Of a stretch of 64,000 nucleotides of DNA, positions 9,641 through 19,475 are shown in pieces (position 1 is the first letter of the stretch; every line of letters starts with the position of its first letter). The notes under the pieces are model-generated. The model was not told where the DNA came from. It searched no databases and saw nothing but the letters and a program-made list of their open reading frames with translations. The stretch covers positions 480,463,157-480,527,156 of the forward strand of contig NC_081412.1 of assembly GCF_030272615.1 (NCBI RefSeq), written 5' to 3'. Position numbers and translations under genes: made by a program. Source of the DNA: Cryptomeria japonica (taxonomy: Eukaryota > Streptophyta > Pinopsida > Cupressales > Cupressaceae).

Positions 9641-10830
9641 TCCCCACCCTTCTAGGATCTAAAATGATATTTGATAAATTGACCATTGATAGGCAATGGA
9701 ACAAGTTATCCAAGGTACTAATCTAAAATGAGTGATCCTAAAAAATCTTCACTTTCTAATATGGGCCAATCCATAAGCATTGAAACTTTGTACAGATGAT
9801 AGCCTTCTCTTTTGACTTATCCCACATGACAACTAAATCTAATATTTTGAAAGCTTTAACTTTAGCTCTCTTGTCACAACAACGTTTGACCATAGCCTAA
9901 TATTTTGCTACATGCTCTAAAGCAGTGGCTTTTTTTCTTCTAGTTCCAATAGGTTCATAAGCTGTGGATTTTGTCTTCTCCTTCTATATGGGCCTCCATG
10001 AATTTGAGGATTGGGATTTTAAGGTTCATAGGGAAAACATGATCTAACTTGTACACCAACTATTAAGGGTAATGCCTAAATTGTTGTTCACCCTAATCGG
10101 ATTTTTCCATAATGCATATTTCAACTGGGAGTGCCAATCCTTTGGATTATGTTCAAGCAATTATTTTATCACCATTATTAAGTTCTTGTTACTGGATTCA
10201 ACCACTCCATTCCCTTGAGGATAATAATTAGAGGAAAAATTTCAATTTACCTTGTTCTTGAATGTTCACTAAAGTAAATGTGTGGAAGAAAAGGCAAGTC
10301 CATTATCACATACTTGATAAAATAACATTCCAACCTTGTGATGATCTAGTCTTCCAAAAACTTGATTACAACTTTAGTACTGCAATAATTGCATGCCAAC
10401 TCTTCGATTCAACATGCACAATAATATGTTTTTATGAGGATATACCTATGTCCTATGAAGGAAGGAGGGTTAATCATTCCTTTGAAATCTAGACCCAAAT
10501 GGGTAAATGGGCATACCTCATACACAAGTTGCAATGGAATGACAATATTTCTCTTTCTAGTTGCATTAATTTAGCAAGTATAACATACCCTCATGTGCTC
10601 ATGCATATCTTTCAACAAAGTGGGCCAATAATAGCCCGACTTGAGTATTTGGTGTGGGATGGCTTTAGTATATCCATGTTTAGTCCCATACTCATTGTGA
10701 AAATATAGTAATACCTTACAGGCCTCATCCTTATTGAGACATCTTAGGTATATCTCATGGTAGTTCCTTTTATATAGTTTTTCTCCTTTGATCATGTAGG
10801 AGCCACTTTTGATCTTCAAGGCTTGTCATT
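9640..10830 (-). pseudogene. G1 integrase remnant
   Basis: Decayed gypsy integrase. The N-terminal zinc-binding region is best preserved (10571-10819: HNEYGTKHGYTKAIPHQILK, then GYYWPTLLKDMHEHMRVCYTC-type text). The core follows in shifting frames, with the three acidic residues still visible: GLDFKGMINPPS near 10,490, VCDNGLAF near 10,290-10,312 and YYPQGNGVVESSNKNL near 10,200-10,230. C-terminal text such as WDKSKEKAIICTKFQ leads to the end near 9,640. Multiple stops and frameshifts rule out function. No chromodomain is seen. Confidence 0.85.
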
Positions 10831-10989
10831 GCAAACACTTGCCATTCCTTCAAGGTAGTGATTCTACAGGAGATAGTGCACTATGTCTTTGTACCAATCA
10901 TCTATAGTGATATCTTGAAAATTATGTTAAGTGTTCAACCACTCTAGCTAGCAATTTTGATAGCCCTTTCCCTCGCACAAGCTTCATCG

Positions 10990-12570
10990 ATTAAATGTCT
11001 AAGTCAAATTCTTGTAGTATGGCCATCTACTTGCCACGTCTTTCTCCCAACTCATTCTACATAAGCATAACTTTTACTATTGTGTCTGACACTATTGTAG
11101 TGACATTTCTCCTCATTATGTAATGTTGGAGTTTCTTCATTTCTTTCACCAATGCAAAAGACTACTTATCTAAATTTGGGTCCCTCAACTCAGCATCGTT
11201 AAAATGTACACTCATGAAGGCAATTGGCTTCTCCTCCCATCTAGTCCTTTCTGAGTTAATACCTCAGCACAATAATGATTTAAAGCAATGGAGTATATCT
11301 TTAAGGGTTTTATGTAGTTTGGTCTTGTTAGCACCAAAAATGAAGGTTTTCGAGGTCCTTTAAGTGGCTAGCACTAGTTACCATTACTTGAGTAAACATT
11401 TGAAATGATGAGCAAAAATTTTCTCCATGGCTGTCAAAGATCAGGGATTGGTGGAAACGAAATCAAACACCTGATGTGCCACATGGGTCTAACCAAGGTC
11501 ATCACATTATTAAAGACACTACCCAAGAGGAAACACATGAGCCTCAAGATATTGAAGTGGAGGGACAAGACACCAGTGCAGACTTGAGAGGTGTTGGCGA
11601 TGACAATGACCCCAAACACCACTCTTTAGACATTGACAACTTATCACGACACTTGCTATAGCAATTTTGATTTCCTTAATTACTTTTTTGTTTTAGTTGT
11701 CCACTCTATCTTTAAATCCTTCTTCAACATATCATTAAAGGGATGGAGGATCTCTACAAAACCACTTAGAAATTTCTAGACAAAGTTAATTTTTTTAAAG
11801 AAGGATTTTAGCTCTTTCTTTCTATTGGGTGGTGCTAATTTCTAAACAACTTCCACATGTTTGAGGTCAATGGCAATACCTATCTCTAAGATCATGTTGC
11901 CTAGAAATTTCCCTTCTATCACTCCAAAAATGCACTTCTTGGGATTTAGTAAGATGCCAAATTTTTGACATCTCTAGAGCACCTTCTTGAAGTCTTTGAC
12001 ATGGTCATCTCTTATCTTCAAAAAAATTGTCAAAATCATCCATGTAGATGATGACACACTTGTTGACTAAACCACTAAATGTAATATCTATCACTCTTTG
12101 AAATGTTGCATTGTTGTAGTCACATTAATCAACCTAAATGGCTGGTAGGCGAATGTTCCCCATTTCATCAAAAAACAATTTTTAGTCTATCTTCCTCTTG
12201 AACCATCACTTGATTATACCCAAAATATCTATCTAGGAAGCACACAATTTGGGAACCATTCATTATTTGTAACTCTTAATTTAGGGACGGTAGAGGATAG
12301 TTATCTTTATTGGAAGACCTATTTAGATTTGAAAATTGATAGAAGGCCTTATTTCTTTATTTTTCTTCCTCATCGGGACAAGACTGGCTACCCAATTAAA
12401 GTGGTGTAGTAGAAAGATGATCTTCACACTCAACATTTTTTGTACTTCTTTTAGGATCAATGGTTCTATGAGTATATCAATTGGATGTTGACTTTGTCTA
12501 AAGGGCTTTGCACCTGGCTTTAATGGAATGTCATAATTTTCTAGTTCATCATAATTCCATGCTGACAATT
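10990..12570 (-). pseudogene. G1 reverse transcriptase-RNase H remnant
   Basis: Gypsy RT on the minus strand. The N-terminal part at 12323-12568 includes the finger motif LVPMRKKNKEIRPSINF. The catalytic box reads CVIIYMDDFDNF near 12,025-12,060 (YMDD). The thumb continues to VEILHPFNDMLKKDLKIEW near 11,720. RNase H text (KPLKIYS, AEVLTQKGLDG, HFNDAELRDPNLDK, KKLQHYIMRRNVT) runs from about 11,350 to 11,000. An unrelated plus-strand coding-like segment of about 0.3 kb interrupts the junction of the two domains. Many stops and frame changes are present. Confidence 0.85.
11404..11661 (+). pseudogene. Antisense coding-like fragment lodged in G1 pol
   Basis: An 85-codon plus-strand frame, open from 11404 to a TAG at 11659-11661, with coherent polar and acidic text (KFSPWLSKIRDWWKRNQTPD, EETHEPQDIEVEGQDTS, GVGDDNDPKHHSLDIDN). 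In other gypsy elements the RT thumb and RNase H are separated by only a few residues here, so roughly 300 bp appears to be extra. I do not recognise the source. It has no enzymatic motif and could be a fragment of another element or a filler insertion at a repaired break. Confidence 0.5.
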
Positions 12571-12579
12571 CTTGGTAGT

Positions 12580-13656
12580 CTTTCAGGGCTTCAATAAATT
12601 CTTCTCTTCATTTTTATGTGCACACTTTCCCTATTAGAATGTTTCTTTTCACCTCTTCCCTACCCAAGTTATGTAGATCTCTTTTGTCTCCTTCTAGTTC
12701 AATGGGAGGCTTCTTTCTTCTAGCAAATACATCCTAATCAAATACCCTTTCCAATACAACCATCCCCTTAGGGATAGTGGTTTTGAGATTGATAATACCT
12801 TTTTCGTCAATCTTTTTTTTGTTCCCATTATTTCTCATCAATCACTTGAATCTCAAAGACACCAATGCACAAGATGAATTCCAATTTATTATATGGCAGT
12901 GTAGGTATAAAAGTAAGCTCTACTGAAAATCTTTTGAGTTTAGACCCTTCCATGGGTTCTAACAAACTTGTTGAAACTATTAATGAATAGACAATGTTGT
13001 TCTTTTGACATAGGATTGATTTGATATTTAATGGATTGAAACCTTCCATCAAATCCCATATGCAATGAACCTCTTATCATAAAATGAATACTAGATAATC
13101 ACCTTCTACCAACAACAAACCGTGTGTTCAACACCTCGTGTTTAGCTACATTGTTGGTACACACAAATTGGAGGCTATAGGATATGATACAAGATTTTCG
13201 TTTGGGATCAATCTCTACTCTAGCCCTTCATGCTTGCTTTTTGATCTGTTGAATTGCATCTTCTAAATGCCTTTTTCTTATTGTGATGGGACTCATACTT
13301 ATCCTTTTTCTCTTTTGGTGTAGAATAAATGTCCTCCTTTTCTTCTTGCTTAGGCTATTGGGGTTGACTGTTATTAACAAAGTTTTCATGCTAATCAACT
13401 ATTTTAACTATTGAGCTTCCCATTGGGGAAACATCTATCTCTCATTCAAAATCATCTGATTTTTCCTCATACGAATTGACTTTTGACTCACTTGTCTTAT
13501 TGGCTGATCCAAATTTTGGGATAGGTTAGTTACTTTCTTCCTGTAGAAATTGAATTTTGACTTGTCCATTGCATCTTGGCAAACATGGAAAGTGAACTCA
13601 TAATGGTCCTAATAGTGAATACAAAACCATCCTAGCAGTAGCAGTATTGATGAATC
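12580..13656 (-). pseudogene. G1 protease-RT linker region
   Basis: Decayed polyprotein segment between the protease (now at 42 kb) and RT. Readable text continues across the E3 insertion point (…NTATARMVLYSLLGPL…) and includes DDFE, DVSPMGSSIVKIVD and MSPITIRKRHLEDAIQQIKK. A 74-codon stretch at 12828-13052 covers the part nearest RT. I see no catalytic motif here. Acidic and basic runs are typical of the variable linker in this group. Confidence 0.65.
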
Positions 13657-14057
13657 TGTTAATCATATGAGGATCCAGTTAATACTGAGAGGGGGGTGAA
13701 TCAGTATTAATACCGATTATAACTTTAAACTCAAAATCAAACTTATATCAAATCTGAAACCATTTAACAAATAACCCAACTTCTTTTATCAGATCTAACA
13801 ACCTCTTTATCAGATTTTCTTAACACATTAATCAAATCATTTACCACATCTATCAATTGTTTCACCACTTAAGCAATCATATAGATTTGATCGTATACAA
13901 ACTCATTACCCTCATCAATTAGATCAAAACACTTTCTCTATCAACTCTTATCAGTACCGGTAACCTTTGATAAAATTTTGATAAAACATCATAACTGGTG
14001 TCTCAGAAATAATGCATGAAATGTAACATAAACAAGAACATCACATGAAAAGCATTC
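13657..14057 (-). repeat. E3 3' LTR, piece 1 of 3
   Basis: Starts TGTTAATCATATGAGG and carries the TGAGAGGGGGGTGAATCAGTATTAATACCG block. It matches 40270-40672 closely, then stops at CATTC where solo LTR E7 begins. Confidence 0.9.
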
Positions 14058-14666
14058 TATAGACACCTAAAAATGTCTCATTGATCATGTGCTAATTATT
14101 CGTCTAGTTGATTAAATAATTCTTTAATTAAGTTAATCAATCTTATTCTTCTAAATTCATATTTCCTCATCATCTTACTAATTATTTCTATTTTCAATTC
14201 TTTCATCATTTAATCATTAACCATTTTCTAATATTAATTATTTAATTTATTCTGATTAATTCCCTAATTTAAATAATCTTTATTATTTAAATAGATTAAT
14301 TTTCAATTTCTATCTCTAATCATCTAATCATTCAACCCTTTTCTAAATATTAATTAAATATTTATTATTTAATTAATTATAATTTAAATAATCTTTATTA
14401 TTTAATTAAAGTCCATTTATAAATAATTAAATAGTTTCTTTAAATTATTTAATTAACTAATTTATTCTTCTAATTCAAATTCCAAATCCCCAGATTCTAA
14501 TTTCATTTAATTTCATAATTCTTCTAATTTCATTCAAATTCAAATTCTTCTAATTTCAAATACATGTGCATGATTTCAAAAATCAAATTGAAAATCAAAG
14601 TCAAGTTCTAAATATAGTCAAATACTAAATTCAATTTAAAATAAATTCAAATGTTTGAATAAATCT
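14058..14666 (+). repeat. E7 solo LTR, left part
   Basis: Begins TATAGACACC (TG mutated to TA) after the E3-derived flank CATTC (14053-14057). The right part of E7 ends GTGACA, followed by CATTT (27500-27504), a 5-bp duplication with one change. Very AT-rich, with TTAATTAA-type words. It is interrupted by E6 at AATCT. Confidence 0.75.
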
Positions 14667-15809
14667 TGTATACACATAAAATTGGCTATGAGTGATTAAA
14701 TAAATATTATATATTTATTTAATGTTTATTCTTCTATTAAATAGTTAATTTGAAAAGATTAATTTATTTAATTCATTTCGTGTTTTTCTATTAATTAATA
14801 TTTTATTAATTAATTCATATATTCTATTCCTCTCAAATAATTAAATATCTAATATTTAATTATCTCCTTCAATCAATTAAATATCTAATATTTAATAATT
14901 GTTCTCCTATCCTATAGTCTCAAATATTAAATAATTTCTTAAATTATTTAATCCCCCTCTTCCAACTCACCTTCCATCTCCACTTCATCTTCCCTTTGCC
15001 AACTCATCAAACATGTGGCTAAGGAAATTAATATTTATTAAATATTAATTCATCATTTATCTTCAACCTCCAAATTTAATGAAATATTGTGTACGTACAC
15101 ATATTTCATAACCTCCTTCTAAATTCTCTCCAACATCCCTACATCTTAGGAAGGACTTGAGTCCACTTGTCCTCTCATGCCTAAATCTTCTCCAACCATC
15201 CCTAGATTCCCTTAGTTAGCAACCCAGTCAAGGTGAGATGAGTGACACTTGTCTTCTCCTTCCCCCTTTCTCTCAACCTTCACCTTTGCTCACAACCATC
15301 CAAATCTACAGATCTGATCATGACCGTTGATCTGAGCCACATCATCTCATCCTCTCAAGGTCTATAAAATCAAGAGCTTTAGTTGAGAGAGAGTTAGACT
15401 TCAAGAGACTTCAAGTGCATTTTCAAGCAAATCATTTGTAAAACTAATGCATCCGTGAGTTTTAATCTTGAAGGAAAATAGCATAATCATTCAGCATAAT
15501 CATTTTAGCATAATCATGTAGTATTGCATATCATAGTATCAATTAACTATCAGTTATCAGCTAATTCTTCATATGCCATCTTGGAAGCTATCAGTGCATT
15601 GTCTAAGAGCACATCATCTGCAACCAAGAATAGTGGAGTTAGGACACAATGAGACATAAACCATGAAGGTAATATTAGTATTTTTATTTCATATGTATTT
15701 CATGTAGTTTCATTGGTTGAGTTTGGATTTCCTATAGCATTTCCATTAGTATTTTGTGAAACTAACTTGTTGCAGGTAGCATTCTGAGGATGAAATTCAA
15801 GTTGACACA
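14667..15809 (+). repeat. E6 5' LTR
   Basis: About 1,143 bp, from TGTATACACATAAAATTGG to GTTGACACA. A TATAAAA box lies at 15363-15369 with likely transcript start shortly downstream. It carries about 69 bp (around 15,132-15,201) absent from the other LTR. That segment is bounded by near-repeats of CTCCAAC.ATCCCTA, as expected from deletion between short direct repeats in the right copy. Confidence 0.93.
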
Positions 15810-15812
15810 TTT

Positions 15813-15832
15813 TGGTGCCCATTGTGGGGATC
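15813..15832 (+). other. E6 primer-binding-site candidate
   Basis: TGGTGCCCATTGTGGGGATC starts 3 nt after the LTR. The TGG start and GGGGATC tail look like the complement of a tRNA 3' end and resemble gypsy primer sites. I cannot assign the tRNA. Confidence 0.6.
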
Positions 15833-15889
15833 ATGGACCTCGCATATACCTTTAAAAATCTCGCAAAAAGTAAAATTAACATATTTGTA

Positions 15890-16205
15890 ATGCAGATTCA
15901 CGCATGTGTGAATTCTAATAGCGCTTTTGTTCGATAGGTTAGCGCATGTGCATCACAGGTTAGCGCATATGCCATGCAAGTTAGCGCTTTTGTCTAAAAA
16001 TCTGCGCATTAGCATTATCGGTTAGCACTTTTGTCTTCTAGGTTAGCGCTTTTATCCTCTAGATTAGTGCATTTATTAAAGAAATCACACTTTTGTATCC
16101 GCAGAGCAGTGCTTTTGTAGTCTAGGTTAGCACTTTTGCTCTAAAGATTAGTGCATTTGAGGAGAAAGATAGCACATATGTTAGAATAGCGCTTTTGTTT
16201 CCAAC
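15890..16205 (+). repeat. E6 left degenerate minisatellite (TTAGCGC-TTTTG)
   Basis: About 14 degenerate units of 20-25 bp with cores such as GGTTAGCGCTTTTGTCT, GGTTAGCGCATATGCC and GATTAGTGCATTT, lying just inside the 5' LTR in the sense leader. The same unit recurs in inverted orientation at 25005-25290. Confidence 0.8.
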
Positions 16206-17960
16206 TAACAAAATTTTCTTGCAGGTCCGAATGTCCAAGAAATTAGATTTTTCAAACTACTAACACGTGCAGGATAGTGTTTAAGGAAAATTTTATGCAT
16301 TTCCTCATCTAGTTAATTAATGGCCTTATTTTGGGAAGTAATATATCATGTTTTGTTCATTTAGTCTAACTAAGAGGATAAATTGATAGCATGCAACTTG
16401 CATTTTTAGTAACTTCTCTAAAATAGTTGCACATAGACTTTTAAAAAGGCTAAAATAAACACCATGCTTGTTGGAGTAACATCTCCAAATAGGACTTAGT
16501 CAAAAATTGTTTTGAAAAGATTAAAAAGAACACTTATATTTTGTGTCTTGAAAGTGGTAGGTATATGCTCTCCCCTTAATTGGGTGACCAAAAAGACAAA
16601 CCCACTCTTTTATGCTTTCTTTAATTTCAAGAAATTAAATCCTTTAGAGGGCCTGCCTTCCTGAGCTACCTTGAGGGGTCCAGTGAGAGGGGAATGACCT
16701 AAAGTGGAAATAGGCTAATACCGAGTCCTTCCAATCCACTATAAATAAATCATGTTTGTGATGAAAGTCCCAAACAACATGTGCTGATAAGTTCATACCG
16801 ACACTATGTTTCCCCATAAACCCTATGGAGCATAACCTCTATAGGCTAGGAACCTTCTGTATTTACAGAGCTGAAAGTGTTGCATGTATGGCCACATGAC
16901 CAGAAGCCTTTACTAATAACCACTTGTACTAGTTGCCAAAATCCTTCTAGTTGTTGGCATAGGAGGTCGGACCTTTGAAGCGGCTCACACACATATGATT
17001 CCTAGTAGAGATATAAAGTTTTCCATGGGGAGTTTTCATGGAAACTGGTGCTTGGCTGCCATAAAGAAGTGAGTGCCGAGGGTGGAACCAGTGGGGTCAA
17101 GCATCTAAATATCTGCTTTGAATAGCGTAGCCTCAGGGGAAACCCCATGTGAGATTCAACAACTATTGTCTCATTCTGCCATAAGATTTGTACTTGCTTG
17201 TGCATTTTTTTAATTAGACATTGTGTCTTCTATGTCTGTGACATGTTCCAAATGGTCAAAAAAATTGATGAAAATTATCATCTACATGTGAGCAAAAATC
17301 CAATAAATTGCAGAAAATTTTTGATCAAAAGGGTAATACAAAAGCTTTCCAACACTTGAAACACTAGATCAAAACCAAAGTGTCAAAATGTCAGTATCAA
17401 AATAATTCTTGAAGTAGGTTTGTCTCTAAACCATCACGTATTCTCAAACTAGCTCAAACAACTAGGTCAGTAATCCCACAAGTTATTACCAAGAAGTTCT
17501 ATATGCATAAACATTCAACAAGCTATTGATTCAAACATATTAAGTGCAAAAAATCAACATCATTGTCAAGTCTCTCATCAGGATAATCAAATCCTCTATC
17601 ACGAAGCTTGATCAAATTATCCTATGTTCATAATCTTAGATATATCTTTCCTATTTTGAACCTAGGTTATATCAAAATTAAAATTGCACCAACATTGGAA
17701 TCAAACAAACTTGTAAACTGTCAAATGCTTATATGACTTTTAAGTATCACCTTAAGAAAAGAAAACCTAGTTATAAAGCTACTCAGAAAAGAATAAGATT
17801 CGTGTATATCAATCATAAGATCTTATTAAAACATAGGACATTCCTACACCATTTTCGTCACTACTTACGTGGTTGCGGTACAAAGTTTGACGGAGAAATT
17901 TTGCAAGGATGTGCTTTGTCATAAGGGCCTATTGAACAAACCCTCTATTCAACTTAGTGA
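16206..17960. other. E6 internal region, no recognisable gene
   Basis: Only short ORFs, none with a recognisable domain. It contains a TATAAATAA-like word near 16,740 and a small hairpin TTCCATG…CATGGAA near 17,020. I see no gag or pol similarity. Confidence 0.5.
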
Positions 17961-18046
17961 GCTTGAGTATCTAAAATGAAGTATCCATCAATTCAACAAC
18001 ATCAACCTATCTAAACTAAAACTTTGATCACTCATGTGACCACCCC

Positions 18047-18649
18047 TTGTCGCTTGAAAAAGAAGAAGCTTATTCAAAGGAAATAAGTCCTAGCCTAAAT
18101 CAAGATCAAGATATCATGGCTCTCCAATCTAATCCCATTTTTTATCAAGATCCTACCTATCAAGAATCTTATGATGATCCCCTAAAATTTTGGTATTCCA
18201 TCCACAATGATCCCCTTTTATCTCAATAGCATGGTATCCATTCCATCTCCTTCACTAATCTAATTCAAAATCAAGTGAAAAACACAAACTCAAATGATCC
18301 TACTCCAAGTCAAGATCAAGATCAAGAAAAATCTTCATCCTCCAAATCCATTTTAGGTCCTTTCATTCCAAAGTCAAAATCTTCATCCTCCAAATCCATT
18401 TTAGGTCCTTTCATTCCAAATTCAATCTCTTTATCCTCCAAATCTATTTTAGGTCCTTTCGTTCAAAATTCAAACTCGTCATCCTCCAAATCCATTTTAG
18501 GTCCTTTCATTCCAAAGTCAAACTCTCCATCTCTTCCATCCATCTTGGGTTCTTACTTCCCTCCATCCACCATTCCATCACCACAAATGATCCATAAGAA
18601 AGATCAACAAAGGTACACATCTTTGAACTTCTTTCAAACATCTATCTAA
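18047..18649 (+). pseudogene. E6 Ser/Gln-rich ORF with in-frame 16-residue repeats
   Basis: One plus-strand frame of about 200 codons interrupted by a single TAG at 18227-18229. Its first ATG is at 18047. The N-terminal part is acidic and Gln/Asp-rich (SLNQDQDIMALQSNP). The C-terminal part is a tandem repeat of about 16 residues with consensus SSSSKSILGPFIPKSN, then a Pro/Ser-rich tail. There is no zinc knuckle or enzymatic motif. It lies where gag would be expected in a gypsy element, so it may be a structural protein gene or remnant. The retained frame through the repeats suggests it was once translated. The family is not identified. Confidence 0.45.
18328..18560 (+). repeat. 48-bp tandem repeat, in frame
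   Basis: Four clear and one degenerate copy of a 48-bp unit (TCCTCCAAATCCATTTTAGG core). The period is a multiple of three, so each copy adds 16 codons without breaking the frame. More diverged copies appear near 18,670-18,735. Confidence 0.85.
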
Positions 18650-19140
18650 ACATTTTTTCAAAACCATTCTTCCATCATTTCCTTTATCTATTTTGGGTTC
18701 TTATGTCTCAAAATTCAATTTTCCTCCATCTCTTCATCACTTCTTAAGTTGTGTACCAACACTCATCTTGAATACATTTCCATCTATCCTCACACAAATC
18801 TTCAAACATTCTATCTATTATCCAACATATCTTTTCTATCCTTCTATCCCTTTCATTCAATCCTTTGCATAAATTCATCATCTGTGAAATAGGCATTTGT
18901 GTTATTTTGTCACATGCTTGCCCATGCTCGAATCTCATGTTTAGTCCTTTTCCTAGATATCTATTCATGATACACTTCAAAATCTGAGGTTATTATTCTT
19001 CAACATTATCTTTTGGTTGGGATACACACTCAATCTAGAAAAGAACCATTTATCGTATCTTGGTATCGACATCTTTTGATTACTATATCTCATACACTTA
19101 ATCAATTGCTCTAAATCATTGTGATCTCTTAGTCGAAGAC
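18650..19140. other. E6 internal spacer
   Basis: Contains degenerate remains of the 48-bp repeat and otherwise no supportable feature. Confidence 0.5.
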
Positions 19141-19395
19141 ATGGCTAATGAAAAACCTAAAATCTTTCTTCAGTGCCACTGTAATTATCAGACCCATGTA
19201 AGTTTTATTACTTACAAGCCAATGCAATCAAAATTAGAAAAGAAAAAGATAATATCAAAAGATCCAAAGCATGATCAGGAAAAGAAATATCCAGAAAAGA
19301 AAAAAAATGAAATATCAAAAGCTTGGCTATGGGAAAATGCAAGTAACTCCATCGAGGCTATGGATGTCTGGCTAGAAATGGAGCAATATTTGTGA
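19141..19395 (+). pseudogene. E6 short Lys-rich ORF, unidentified
   Basis: An 84-codon plus ORF. Its centre is a Lys/Glu-rich stretch (SKLEKKKIISKDPKHDQEKK, YPEKKKNEISKAW) and it ends in the shared GGCTATGGATGTCTGGCTAG module, which here reads EAMDVWLEMEQYL. The same region downstream of G1 integrase has a weakly similar Lys-rich run, so it may be the residue of a 3' accessory ORF of G1-like elements. It could equally be chance. No domain is recognised. Confidence 0.3.
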
Positions 19396-19475
19396 TATTA
19401 TAGCAATAACCTCACTGGAGCTATGGATTCTTTCTAGCAGTGAGGCTCTATCCAGGATGCTTTTGAAGTCAGGGT
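19351..19475 (+). repeat. E6 copy of the G1-like tandem module
   Basis: Two diverged units containing GGCTATGGATGTCTGGCTAG (19356-19375) and GGAGCTATGGATTCTTTCTAG (about 19415-19436), separated by about 60 bp. The arrangement matches 8985-9095 in G1. Confidence 0.65.

Noticed and set aside
9240-9713. 157-codon minus ORF that might be an envelope-like or third ORF of G1
   Set aside because: Its first part is a shifted frame of the integrase C-terminus. The remainder is low-complexity hydrophobic sequence, with no signal peptide plus fusion-type layout I could defend.
17002-17205. 67-codon minus ORF in the E6 interior
   Set aside because: No recognisable domain, no repeat support and no conserved neighbour; a chance ORF is the simplest reading.
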